Positions 1-6,306 are shown, counted from the first letter of the stretch. The stretch: DNA of 7,624 nucleotides from an uncultured Alphaproteobacteria bacterium (GCA_937950105.1 CALFEM010000397.1:1-7624), one strand, 5' to 3'. Made by a program: numbers and translations. Notes: generated from the sequence alone by a model not told the origin.

Positions 1-754
1 CGTCTATCAGGCACCGACCCGCGACAGCTTCGTGCTCGCCCTGAAGGATGTCGCCGAGATCTGGGAGATCGCCACCACTCCGAACGCCGATGCGAGCCTG
101 TTCGAAGCGTTGCCGTCGTCATCGGTTCTCTTCGGGCGCCGCCGCATCGCCGTTGCCGAGCCGCTCGACGACTTCTTCTTCGATCCCGAATACCGCAATC
201 TCATTGGCGCATCGCGCGACGGCGCCAACGGCGTCGTCGTCAATCTCACGGCCGGCCGCGAGACGGCGCGGCTGCCGCTCTCGGGCATGCCGCATCTCGG
301 CTCCGGCATCAGCTGGATGCGTGACGGCAAGCGGGTCATGGCGACACCGCACCTGAAGGAAGGCAAGCTCAGCGTCATCGGCGTCGACGACTGGTCGCTG
401 CTCAAGACAATCACGACGGAGGGGCCCGGGTTCTTCCTCAGATCGCACGAGACGTCGCGCTTCGTCTGGGCCGACGTGTTCTTCGGTCCCAACAAGGATG
501 CCATGCACGTCATCGACAAGCAGTCGCTCGAGATCGTCAAGACGCTGCGCCCGGCGCCCGGCAAGACCGCCGCGCACGTCGAGTTCGATCGATACGGCAA
601 GCATGCGCTGGTGTCGCTCTGGGAAAACGACGGAGCCGTGATCGTCTACGACGCCGCGACGCTCGAGGAAGTGCGTCGGATCCCGATGCGCAAACCGTCC
701 GGCAAGTACAACGTCTGGAACAAGATCACCTTCTCGGAAGGCACCAGCCACTGA
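1..754 (+). CDS. nirF: Heme d1 biosynthesis protein NirF-like, 3' part (cytochrome d1-type beta-propeller)
   Basis: The frame is open from base 2, so the start lies outside the window; 250 residues are visible, ending at TGA 752-754. The family folds as a periplasmic eight-bladed propeller related to the d1 domain of NirS nitrite reductase. NirF is needed to make heme d1 for that enzyme; its exact reaction is not settled. The fragment shows repeated blade patterns (hydrophobic strand, turn, VYDAATLEEV-type strand). Histidines that could face the heme pocket occur in ATPHLKEG (about residue 117), RSHE (149) and AAHVEF (192). The C-terminus, KPSGKYNVWNK followed by SEGTSH, matches my memory of NirF and differs from the NirS tail. 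No c-type heme motif (CxxCH) is visible, but the N-terminus is missing, so NirN (c-domain plus d1 domain) is the main alternative. Other nir genes would be expected just upstream. Confidence 0.75.
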   Translation, partial: VYQAPTRDSFVLALKDVAEIWEIATTPNADASLFEALPSSSVLFGRRRIAVAEPLDDFFFDPEYRNLIGASRDGANGVVVNLTAGRETARLPLSGMPHLGSGISWMRDGKRVMATPHLKEGKLSVIGVDDWSLLKTITTEGPGFFLRSHETSRFVWADVFFGPNKDAMHVIDKQSLEIVKTLRPAPGKTAAHVEFDRYGKHALVSLWENDGAVIVYDAATLEEVRRIPMRKPSGKYNVWNKITFSEGTSH

Positions 755-760
755 CGGCGG

Positions 761-782
761 CTGCGGTCGCCGGGGACCGCGG
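761..782 (+). terminator. Possible hairpin after the nirF-like gene
   Basis: GCGGTC (763-768) pairs perfectly with GACCGC (775-780) around a 6-nt loop. A G-T and a C-G pair extend it to 761-782. It begins 6 nt after the stop codon. No T-run follows directly; a T-rich stretch comes only at about 818-833. It may end the nir transcript or just stabilise its 3' end. Confidence 0.35.
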
Positions 783-831
783 GCCCTGGTACTCAGCGCT
801 CATCTGCCAGCGCCATGTTCTCTTTTTGTTC

Positions 832-860
832 TTGATCGTCTCGCCAACCAATGGCATCAT
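832..860 (+). promoter_or_regulatory. Weak sigma-70-type promoter candidate for the 900-1319 gene
   Basis: TTGATC (832-837) and CATCAT (855-860) each match the -35/-10 consensus at 4 of 6 positions, with a 17-nt spacer. This places a start site about 30 nt before the ATG at 900. The match is modest and unsupported beyond the spacing. Confidence 0.25.
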
Positions 861-899
861 CCCGTCCTGTAGATTTCAGCGTGGCGTGGAGGTGTCGCA

Positions 900-1319
900 A
901 TGAACGGGAGCGGATTTCACTGGGGTCGTTTCGAATGGAGAGCCGGCGTCGACGGCTACTGCTTCGAGATTGTTCCGGGCGGTCTTCATGCGACGTTGAA
1001 GGCGCCCGATGCGCCGTCCCTGAAGTTGCCGGTTGTCGCCTGGGAAGGGCTCATCGAGGCGATCAAGACCAACCAGAAGACGCGCACGAAATCGCAGTCG
1101 GCGGTGCAGGCCCGCGCCGGGTCGCGCTGGTCGGATCAAGAGACGGACGAGTTGGCCAACAGCTTTTCGGCGGGAACCTCGATCGCCGAACTGGCGCGTC
1201 GGCACGCGCGCTCGGCCTGGGCGATCGAAAGCCAGCTCGTGCTGATCGGCCTGCTGCAGCGGGCCGAGGGCTTTCCGCAGCGCCCGCACGGTGGCCATGA
1301 CGCGCGCCGCACCGGCTGA
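900..1319 (+). CDS. Small protein with C-terminal GcrA/Myb-like helix-turn-helix module
   Basis: 139 residues. The ATG at 900 is preceded by GGAGGTG at 888-894, a strong ribosome binding site that decides the start. I do not recognise the whole protein. Residues 6-56 look like short beta strands (FHWGRFEWRA, YCFEIV, LHATLK, SLKLP) followed by a helix (AWEGLIEAIK). A basic polar linker follows (about 57-76). Residues 77-119 have the pattern W-S-x-x-E-T-x-x-L, then G-T-S-I-A-E-L-A-R-R, R-S-x-x-A-I-x-x-x-L and I-G-L-L. This resembles the trihelical DNA-binding region of GcrA and other Myb/SANT-like modules. Inference: a small DNA-binding or nucleic-acid-associated protein, possibly a regulator. 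The N-terminal part faintly recalls PC4-type cofactors, but I would not assign that. The tail after 121 is low-complexity. It is monocistronic as far as can be seen. Confidence 0.7.
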   Translation: MNGSGFHWGRFEWRAGVDGYCFEIVPGGLHATLKAPDAPSLKLPVVAWEGLIEAIKTNQKTRTKSQSAVQARAGSRWSDQETDELANSFSAGTSIAELARRHARSAWAIESQLVLIGLLQRAEGFPQRPHGGHDARRTG

Positions 1320-1440
1320 GCGCACCTTTTCGATTTTCGCTTCTCGTCGCCTGCAATCGTTCGCCGCCTTGGGTGCGTCTCACCATGGTCGCACGCCGAA
1401 CCGTGCGATGCCGCGTCTCGCACCGGCCGTTCGAACCCCA

Positions 1441-1470
1441 TTGACCGGGACCGCCATGATGTGTTCAGTA
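1441..1470 (+). promoter_or_regulatory. Candidate promoter in front of the MFS gene
   Basis: TTGACC (1441-1446) is a good -35 match (5 of 6). The region 17-18 nt downstream (TTCAGTA, 1464-1470) is only a weak -10. It lies 60-90 nt before the GTG start at 1529, in the otherwise featureless 209-nt gap 1320-1528. Low certainty. Confidence 0.25.
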
Positions 1471-1528
1471 AAACGCCAGAGGGTGATGAGCGGGGCGCTG
1501 ACGTGGCGACAGGCGAAGGACGAGGCGC

Positions 1529-2686
1529 GTGCTGAAGGTCATTCTCGCGCTCGGCTCCACACAGACGCTCGCGTGGGCGTCCGGCTACTACATCCCGGCG
1601 ATCCTGGCGGATCCGGTGGCGCGCGAACTCGACGTATCTCCAAACCTGTTCTTTGCCGCTTTTTCCATGGCGCTGCTGATCTCGGCGCTGCTCGGCCCGG
1701 CCGTCGGCCGGCGCATCGATCTGATCGGCGGCCGCGGCGTGCTGGCGATCTCGAGTCTCGCGTTCGCTGCGGGCCTCGTTCTGCTCGGGCTGTCTGCCTC
1801 GGCGCTCTGGCTGTTCGTGGCGTGGGCCATACTCGGCGTCGCCATGGGGCTCGGGCTCTACGACGCTGCATTCGCCGCCTTGAGCCGCCTTTACGGCATG
1901 GAGGCTCGCATTCCCATCACCGGCATCACGCTGATGGCCGGGTTCGCCAGCACCATCGGCTGGCCGCTGACGGCATTGGGCGTCTCCACCATCGGCTGGC
2001 GCGAGACCTGCTTCGCCTGGGCCGCCGCTCACCTGCTGCTGGCGCTGCCGCTCAATCTGCTCGTCATCCCGCGCGCGCCCGCCGCCGCAATCCCGGCCGA
2101 GGTTACCGCCAGACCCCATGTCGTCATGGACCGGGCCATGTGGTTGCTGGCCTTCGCCTTCGCCGCGGGCTGGGTGGTCACCGCGGCAATGGCCGCACAT
2201 ATGCCGCGCATGATCCAGCAGGCCGGCGCGAGCTACGCGGACGCGGTGCTGGCGGCCTCGCTGTTCGGCCCGGCACAGGTGGCGGCACGCCTCGCCGAAG
2301 TGACCCTCGCCCGCGATCTGCATCCTCTCGTCACCGCACGACTGGCGGCCATCACGCATCCGATCGGCTCGGCACTTCTGGCGTGGCTCGGGCCGGCCAT
2401 GGCCACGCCGTTCGCCATCCTGCTCGGCGCCGGCAACGGCATCCTGACGATCGCCCGCGGCACCGTACCGCTCGCCGTGTTCGGACCGGAGAACTACGGC
2501 TACCGGATCGGACTGCTCGGTGCACCGGCGCGCATCGCGCAGGCGTTCGCGCCGCTCGTCTTCGGCTTCATCATCGACGGGTTTGGCCTCGCCACCCTGC
2601 TCATCACATCGGCCTTGAGCCTGTCGGCGCTGGTTGCATTATGGCTGGTACCGGCATCGGTAGCGCCGGGCCGCAACATCCCGTAA
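1529..2686 (+). CDS. Major facilitator superfamily (MFS) transporter
   Basis: 385 residues, the usual length for a 12-helix MFS permease. The start is GTG 1529: an in-frame stop at 1499-1501 leaves no other upstream start, and AGGA (1517-1520) and GAGG (1522-1525) give a ribosome binding site. Alternating hydrophobic segments span the protein, with a polar break around 181-200 that fits the central loop between the two six-helix halves. The loop between helices 2 and 3 carries the MFS motif A signature, G-x-x-x-G-R-R-I-D-L-I-G-G-R-G (residues 56-70), with the conserved Asp at 64. The stretch LYDAAFAALSRLYG (about 110-123) and GNGILTIARGTVP (302-314) are also MFS-like. Inner-membrane secondary transporter, probably proton-coupled; the substrate cannot be told. 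The two-helix protein 73 nt downstream may be co-transcribed. Long reading frames in other frames here are GC-rich shadows. Confidence 0.9.
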   Translation: MLKVILALGSTQTLAWASGYYIPAILADPVARELDVSPNLFFAAFSMALLISALLGPAVGRRIDLIGGRGVLAISSLAFAAGLVLLGLSASALWLFVAWAILGVAMGLGLYDAAFAALSRLYGMEARIPITGITLMAGFASTIGWPLTALGVSTIGWRETCFAWAAAHLLLALPLNLLVIPRAPAAAIPAEVTARPHVVMDRAMWLLAFAFAAGWVVTAAMAAHMPRMIQQAGASYADAVLAASLFGPAQVAARLAEVTLARDLHPLVTARLAAITHPIGSALLAWLGPAMATPFAILLGAGNGILTIARGTVPLAVFGPENYGYRIGLLGAPARIAQAFAPLVFGFIIDGFGLATLLITSALSLSALVALWLVPASVAPGRNIP

Positions 2687-2759
2687 AGCAACGTCACAGC
2701 GGGAATCCGTCACGGCCGCCGGGGCGGGGGCCCTCGACCGACAGCAAGGAGCGCGGCCG

Positions 2760-3020
2760 GTGCAGGATCATCACGACGAGCAGATGCCGCGCGGCACGTT
2801 CCGCTGGATCGCAGCGCTGGTCGCTGCCGGCTGGATCGCCGCGGTCGCCTTCATTGCCTGGCGCGGCTGGCCGCACATGTCGCTCGACCTCGGCGCCGAC
2901 GCCGCGACTCGCGCCGCCTACCAGGCCGCCGTGTGGCGGCACGCCGCCACCAGTGCGGCCATCGCCCTCGTCCCTGCGATCGCACTTATGCTCGCCGCGC
3001 GCTTTTTCGATCGACGCTGA
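2760..3020 (+). CDS. Small two-helix membrane protein, unknown function
   Basis: 86 residues. The GTG start at 2760 is chosen because AAGGAG at 2746-2751 sits 8 nt upstream, an almost ideal ribosome binding site. The N-terminus is short and polar (His/Asp-rich, about residues 1-10). Two hydrophobic segments follow (about 15-34 and 61-81), joined by a 26-residue loop with aromatic and acidic residues (GWPHMSLDLGADAATR). The protein ends in a short basic tail (RFFDRR). Both termini are predicted on the same side of the inner membrane. I do not recognise a family. The 73-nt gap after the MFS gene, with no clear terminator, makes co-transcription possible; a role as a transporter accessory protein would be speculation. 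Confidence 0.65.
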   Translation: MQDHHDEQMPRGTFRWIAALVAAGWIAAVAFIAWRGWPHMSLDLGADAATRAAYQAAVWRHAATSAAIALVPAIALMLAARFFDRR

Positions 3021-3174
3021 ACCGGAGGGCGCGAGCGGGCCTGACCACATCCGAGTTTCGACGGCGTGTGACCGCGCGAACATGGCCTTTCCGCTCAAAT
3101 GCGATTAATAATCCCGGCCGAAGCAACCCGCTGGCCCCTCGAAAACCGGGCCATTCGCATGGGGGAGGTCATTA

Positions 3175-3666
3175 ATGTCGAGGCGTTTCAGCACCTTGGC
3201 GGCTCTTCTGAGCATCGCGGCCGGAGTCGCCGCGCTGCCCATCACATCAGCCGCCGCGGATAGTCCGTTCGCATCGCTCGCCGGCACGTGGAGCGGCTCC
3301 GGCCAGATCAAGCTCGAAGGCGGCAAGTCGGAGAGCATCCGCTGCAAGGCCTACTACACCACCAATTCCGGTGGCGCGGGCCTCGGCATGGCGATCCGCT
3401 GCGCGAGCGCATCGAACAAGATCGAGATGCGCGCCAACCTCACCTACACCGATGGCAAGGTCGCTGGGAGCTGGGAAGAGCGCACCTTCAACGCCGCCGG
3501 CCAGGTCACTGGCAAGGCTGCTGCCAACAATCTCAACCTCGCCATCGACGGCGGCGGCCTCAACGGCAGCATGTCGGTGCGGCTCGGCCAGACCAGCCAG
3601 CTGGTGTCGATCTCGACCACCGGCTCGGCGTTCCGCGGTCTCAACCTGTCGCTGTCGCGCGGCTGA
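3175..3666 (+). CDS. Small secreted/periplasmic protein, hypothetical
   Basis: 163 residues. The ATG at 3175 follows GGAGG at 3164-3168 with 6 nt spacing. Residues 1-29 form a typical Sec signal peptide: basic start (MSRR), hydrophobic core LAALLSIAAGVAAL, and likely cleavage after TSAAA. The mature part opens with FASLAGTWSGSGQIKLEGG, an opening seen in small lipocalin-like or beta-barrel periplasmic proteins. It continues as alternating beta strands rich in Ser, Gly, Thr and Asn. Two cysteines (57 and 76) could form a disulfide in the periplasm. The C-terminus (GLNLSLSRG) ends on a beta strand. I know similar uncharacterised proteins mainly from Hyphomicrobiales; no enzymatic motif is visible. 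It has its own 154-nt upstream gap and a very strong terminator downstream, so it is probably monocistronic. Confidence 0.8.
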   Translation: MSRRFSTLAALLSIAAGVAALPITSAAADSPFASLAGTWSGSGQIKLEGGKSESIRCKAYYTTNSGGAGLGMAIRCASASNKIEMRANLTYTDGKVAGSWEERTFNAAGQVTGKAAANNLNLAIDGGGLNGSMSVRLGQTSQLVSISTTGSAFRGLNLSLSRG

Positions 3667-3708
3667 ACTGGCTTGCCGGCCGCGGCGCGCCGATCACACC
3701 GGACCCAC

Positions 3709-3746
3709 AAACGGCCGGCCCGGTCCTGCATTCGGGCCGGCCGTTT
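3709..3746 (+). terminator. Strong intrinsic terminator with perfect 14-bp stem
   Basis: The left arm 3709-3722 (AAACGGCCGGCCCG) is the exact reverse complement of the right arm 3733-3746 (CGGGCCGGCCGTTT), with a 10-nt loop at 3723-3732. The GC-rich stem with A-tract and T-tract ends is typical of a Rho-independent terminator, possibly working in both directions. It lies 43 nt after the stop codon of the 3175-3666 gene and insulates it from the next gene. Confidence 0.8.
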
Positions 3747-3772
3747 ACCATTTGTGGTAAGGTCTTGATAAC
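3745..3772 (+). promoter_or_regulatory. Inverted repeat TTACCA-N4-TGGTAA overlapping a possible promoter
   Basis: TTACCA (3745-3750) and TGGTAA (3755-3760) are perfect inverted arms around TTTG. TTACCA also matches a -35 box at 4 of 6 positions. GATAAC (3767-3772), 16 nt further on, matches -10 at 4 of 6. This would start transcription about 65 nt before the ATG at 3845, with an operator-like palindrome over the -35. The first arm overlaps the terminator stem by 2 nt. It could also be a small secondary hairpin of that terminator. Confidence 0.3.
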
Positions 3773-3844
3773 AATAGGCGCAACCGCCGCAGGTCGCAGC
3801 CCCACGGCCCCGTGCCTCACGGAGTCGGCATCACGGAGAGACAC

Positions 3845-4228
3845 ATGAGCTTCGCATCGCGCTTCACCAAGCGCCGCGCTGTCGCCAGCGCGCTGGCTGC
3901 CTTGGCTGTCACCGCCCCGCTGCTCCTCTCGGTCACGCCGGCCGACGCCGGGCGCCGCATCTATCTGTCGCGCGACAAGGGTTACAACGGCCTCGCTGAG
4001 GGTTACGTCGTCGCCGAGAGCCGGGTCGGCAATGGCACCATCACCGGCGCCGTCCGCGATACCCCGCGCGGCCCGCAGGTTCGCCTCCCCGGCGGCACGT
4101 GGGAGTACTGCCGCCGCAGTTGCTCGGAAACGCTGCGCGTCGAGACGATCGACTTCTGGGAGGCTCGCGACGGCCGCGCTCCGGAGTGCGGCATCGCCGG
4201 CTGCATCGGCGTGCACATCGGCCGCTGA
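3845..4228 (+). CDS. Small secreted protein with four cysteines, hypothetical
   Basis: 127 residues. ATG 3845 is preferred to the in-frame GTG at 3812 because GGAGAG (3835-3840) lies 4 nt before it and the resulting N-terminus is a clean signal peptide. That signal has basic residues (RFTKRR), the core AVASALAALAVTAPLLLSV, and a probable signal peptidase site after TPADA (residue 35). The mature protein of about 92 residues has four cysteines at 89, 93, 115 and 120 (C-x3-C and C-x4-C). They cluster in its C-terminal third around the conserved-looking segment LRVETIDFWEARDG. All cysteines are outside the signal peptide, so two disulfides (or a metal site) are plausible. I have an impression of related short proteins in Bradyrhizobium-like bacteria, but no function is known to me. 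It is probably monocistronic, bounded by hairpins on both sides. Confidence 0.75.
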   Translation: MSFASRFTKRRAVASALAALAVTAPLLLSVTPADAGRRIYLSRDKGYNGLAEGYVVAESRVGNGTITGAVRDTPRGPQVRLPGGTWEYCRRSCSETLRVETIDFWEARDGRAPECGIAGCIGVHIGR

Positions 4229-4250
4229 AGCGTCGGCGCGATCAGCCGAG

Positions 4251-4283
4251 CGCAGGTTCCGCCTCGTACCCGGCGGAACCGCG
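4251..4283. terminator. Bidirectional terminator hairpin between convergent genes
   Basis: GGTTCCGCC (4255-4263) pairs perfectly with GGCGGAACC (4272-4280) over an 8-nt loop. Three more pairs (4251-4253 with 4281-4283) follow across one bulged A at 4254. It sits 22 nt after the four-cysteine protein gene and 25 nt beyond the stop codon of the convergent hydrolase gene, so it can serve both. No long T-run is present on either side. Confidence 0.55.
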
Positions 4284-4308
4284 CAAGGCCGGCCGCGTCA
4301 CGACCACA

Positions 4309-4968
4309 TCACGACTGTATGAACGGATTGGTGCGCCGCTCCAGGCCAATGGTGCTGCCCGGCCCGTGCCCGCAGATGAAGGCCCATTCGTCGCCGAGCA
4401 CCATCAGCTTGGTCTTGATGGCATTTATCAGCGCCTCGTGGTCGCCATAAGGAAAGTCGGTGCGCCCGATCGAGCCGCGAAACAGCACATCACCGACGAT
4501 GGCGAACTTCTGCGCCTCGTTCAGGAACACCACCGACCCCGGCGAATGCCCAGGACAATGGCGCACGTCGAAGCGATGCCGCCCGATCATGATGTGTTCG
4601 CCCTCGTCGAGCCATCGGTCCGGCGTGACGTTGCGCGCCGGGATGCCGTAGCTTTCGCCCTGATCCTCGAGGCGGTCGAGCAGCAGCTTGTCGGCGCGGT
4701 GTGGGCCGATGATCTCGACGCCGAGCCGCTCTTTCAGTTCCGCCGCGCCGCCGGCGTGGTCGATGTGACCATGCGTGAGGACGATCTTGTCCGGCTTGAA
4801 CCCCATCTGCGTGATCGCCGCTTCGATCTGATCGAGGTCGCCGCCCGGATCGACCACGGCGCCGATTTTCGTCTCGTCATCCCAGATCAACGTGCAGTTC
4901 TGCTGGAACGGCGTGACGGGCACGATGCCGGCCTTGAGTCCCTGCGGGCGGGTGTCTGACTTGGTCAT
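4309..4968 (-). CDS. Metallo-beta-lactamase-fold hydrolase, glyoxalase II-like (YcbL type)
   Basis: 219 residues from the ATG at 4968. AAGGG lies 5 nt upstream of it, and the in-frame extension further upstream (to 5148) has no family resemblance. The protein shows the full metal-binding set of the fold: T-H-G-H-I-D-H at 65-71 (HxHxDH), His141 in CPGHSPGS, Asp160 in VGDVLF and His201 in CGHGPGS. G-R-T-D-F-P (168-173) and the ending GLERRTNPFI are typical of the short YcbL-like group. That group lacks the C-terminal helical substrate domain of classical glyoxalase II (about 250-260 residues). Expected role: cytoplasmic, dinuclear zinc/iron thioester hydrolysis (S-lactoylglutathione or related); the true substrate is uncertain. 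It stands alone, divergent from the GH114-type gene across a 203-nt gap (4969-5171) in which I could not identify a clear promoter. Confidence 0.9.
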   Translation of the reverse strand: MTKSDTRPQGLKAGIVPVTPFQQNCTLIWDDETKIGAVVDPGGDLDQIEAAITQMGFKPDKIVLTHGHIDHAGGAAELKERLGVEIIGPHRADKLLLDRLEDQGESYGIPARNVTPDRWLDEGEHIMIGRHRFDVRHCPGHSPGSVVFLNEAQKFAIVGDVLFRGSIGRTDFPYGDHEALINAIKTKLMVLGDEWAFICGHGPGSTIGLERRTNPFIQS

Positions 4969-5161
4969 CGGGCCCTTCGAATGTTGTGGCAATCGAGACG
5001 CCGGTCTTACCGAAACCGAAGCGCGGGGCCAAGTAGTCGAGAGCGGCGCGGCTTCTTTAGGCCTCGAGACGTCGCTGCGCCGGCCTTGGCGGGGGGCCGC
5101 TATGGCACCGAACCGCCGCTCGCGCGTTAGCAGCGGTCTTGCATTCAAGCCTCGATCCGCC

Positions 5162-5174
5162 AGGAGGACCCTTG
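5162..5174 (+). promoter_or_regulatory. Shine-Dalgarno AGGAGG deciding a TTG start
   Basis: AGGAGG at 5162-5167 is a full anti-16S match 4 nt before TTG 5172-5174. The reading frame is also open upstream to TTG 5139, so this site is what argues for the shorter protein with its membrane segment near the N-terminus. Confidence 0.65.
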
Positions 5175-6236
5175 GCCAACTCTACAGCATCCCGATGGAG
5201 CAGCCCTGGCTGGCGTTGGCTTGCCGTGATCGCCATCCTGGCGGCCATCTCGACCGCGCTGGTGGCCTTGCCGGACAGGAACGGCAAGCCTCTCCAACGC
5301 GTCAAGACATGGACCTACCAGCTTCAGGGCTTCGACGGCGGGTTAGCCAGGCTCGCCGAAACAGCGGGCGATATGCTGGTGGTCGACTACGCGAGGGCCG
5401 CCGGCTCGGGCATGGCGCCGCTGACGCGTGACGAAGTCGCACAGCTCAAAAAGAAGCCGGACGGCAGCCGCCGGCTGGTGATCGCCTACTTCTCGGTCGG
5501 CGAGGCCGAGGAATACCGGCCGTACTGGCTGGCGGACTGGCGAACAAATCCTCCGGGCTGGCTGCTTTCGGAGAATTGCCGTTGGCCGAAGAACCACCTC
5601 GTGCGGTTCTGGGACGAGGGCTGGCGCCGCATTATTTTCGATTCGCCGCAGTCCTATCTCGCAGGCATCCAGCAGGCTGGCTTCGACGGCGTGTACCTCG
5701 ACCGGGTCGACGTCTACGGCGACCTCGCGGCGCGCTTTCCCGAGGCGCGTGAGCGCATGCTGTCGTTCGTCGGCGACCTCGCCAAGGCGGCCCGCGCCAA
5801 AGTTCCGCGGTTCCTGGTGATTGTGCAGAATGCCGAGGAACTGCTCGACGATGCGTCGTACCGCCGCGCCATCGATGCGGTCGCAAAGGAAGATCTGCTC
5901 TACGGCGTCGAAGGCACCGGCAGGCGCAACCCGAAAGCGATGATCGCAGGCTCGATCGAGATGCTGGAAAAATTGCGGGCCGACGGCAAACCGGTTTTCG
6001 CAGTCGAATACCTGAAGCGCGCAAAGGATGTCGCCAGCGCGAAAGCGGAACTCGAGAAGCTCGGCATCGTTCCGGTGTTCCCGTCGCGCGCCCTCGACGG
6101 CAGCGACCCACTGGCGCCAGAAACATCGCAACAACAACCGGCGGAAAAGGACAACGCCAGTCCCTCCGAAACGGGAACGCCTGAATATGCAGCCACGAAC
6201 TGCAATGGCGTTTGGCCAAGAACCGCCGGGCCGTAG
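5172..6236 (+). CDS. GH114/TM1410-type glycoside hydrolase-like protein, membrane-anchored or exported
   Basis: 354 residues from TTG 5172. This rare start is chosen because AGGAGG (5162-5167) lies 4 nt before it; an in-frame TTG at 5139 lacks such a site. Residues 14-33 (WRWLAVIAILAAISTALVAL) form a signal anchor or uncleaved signal. Residues 45-305 match the TIM-barrel family Glyco_hydro_114 / TM1410 (DUF297): W-T-Y-Q-L-Q-G (47-53), VVDYA (70-74), IAYFSVGEAEEYRPYW (104-119), NHLVRFWD (141-148), AGFDGVYLDRVD (169-180), VIVQNAEE (217-223), YGVEG (244-248) and AVEY (277-280). Known members include fungal endo-alpha-1,4-galactosaminidase and the hydrolase domain of PelA. Asp177 and Glu247 are candidate catalytic residues by position. 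The C-terminal 45 residues are polar and probably disordered. Expected in the periplasm; the substrate is unknown. No exopolysaccharide genes are adjacent. Confidence 0.85.
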   Translation: MANSTASRWSSPGWRWLAVIAILAAISTALVALPDRNGKPLQRVKTWTYQLQGFDGGLARLAETAGDMLVVDYARAAGSGMAPLTRDEVAQLKKKPDGSRRLVIAYFSVGEAEEYRPYWLADWRTNPPGWLLSENCRWPKNHLVRFWDEGWRRIIFDSPQSYLAGIQQAGFDGVYLDRVDVYGDLAARFPEARERMLSFVGDLAKAARAKVPRFLVIVQNAEELLDDASYRRAIDAVAKEDLLYGVEGTGRRNPKAMIAGSIEMLEKLRADGKPVFAVEYLKRAKDVASAKAELEKLGIVPVFPSRALDGSDPLAPETSQQQPAEKDNASPSETGTPEYAATNCNGVWPRTAGP

Positions 6237-6306
6237 ACTACGGCACAATTAACAATCCGTTCATGGTTGCAGATGCGCGCGACCTTCGCCACCCCCTGAA
6301 ACCAAC

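Noticed and set aside
1136..2359. Minus-strand 407-codon open frame antisense to the 900-1319 gene and MFS gene
   Set aside because: Composition (Arg, Gly, Gln, Glu repeats) is typical of antisense translation of a GC-rich gene; no start signal or recognisable family.
1291..3108. Plus-strand 605-codon open frame overlapping the MFS gene and the two-helix protein gene
   Set aside because: Arg/His/Pro-rich product with no domain pattern. The MFS frame in the same place has clear transmembrane helices and motif A, so this is a shadow frame of GC-rich DNA.
3083..3112. Sigma-54-like TGGC or AT-rich TTAATAAT promoter for the 163-residue protein
   Set aside because: The GG and GC elements are not at the required spacing, and no convincing -35 pairs with TTAATAAT (3105-3112).
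3812..3844. GTG start giving an 11-residue longer four-cysteine protein
   Set aside because: The ATG at 3845 has the ribosome binding site and gives a normal signal peptide.
4099..4959. Plus-strand 286-codon frame antisense to the metallo-hydrolase
   Set aside because: The minus-strand frame has all metal-binding motifs; this one has none and begins inside another real gene.
4969..5148. 60-residue N-terminal extension of the metallo-hydrolase
   Set aside because: Arg/Pro/Ser-rich with no family similarity; ATG 4968 has a ribosome binding site and gives the usual N-terminus for the family.
5343..6248. Minus-strand 301-codon frame antisense to the GH114-type gene
   Set aside because: No domain resemblance and no ribosome binding site; the plus-strand frame carries the family motifs.
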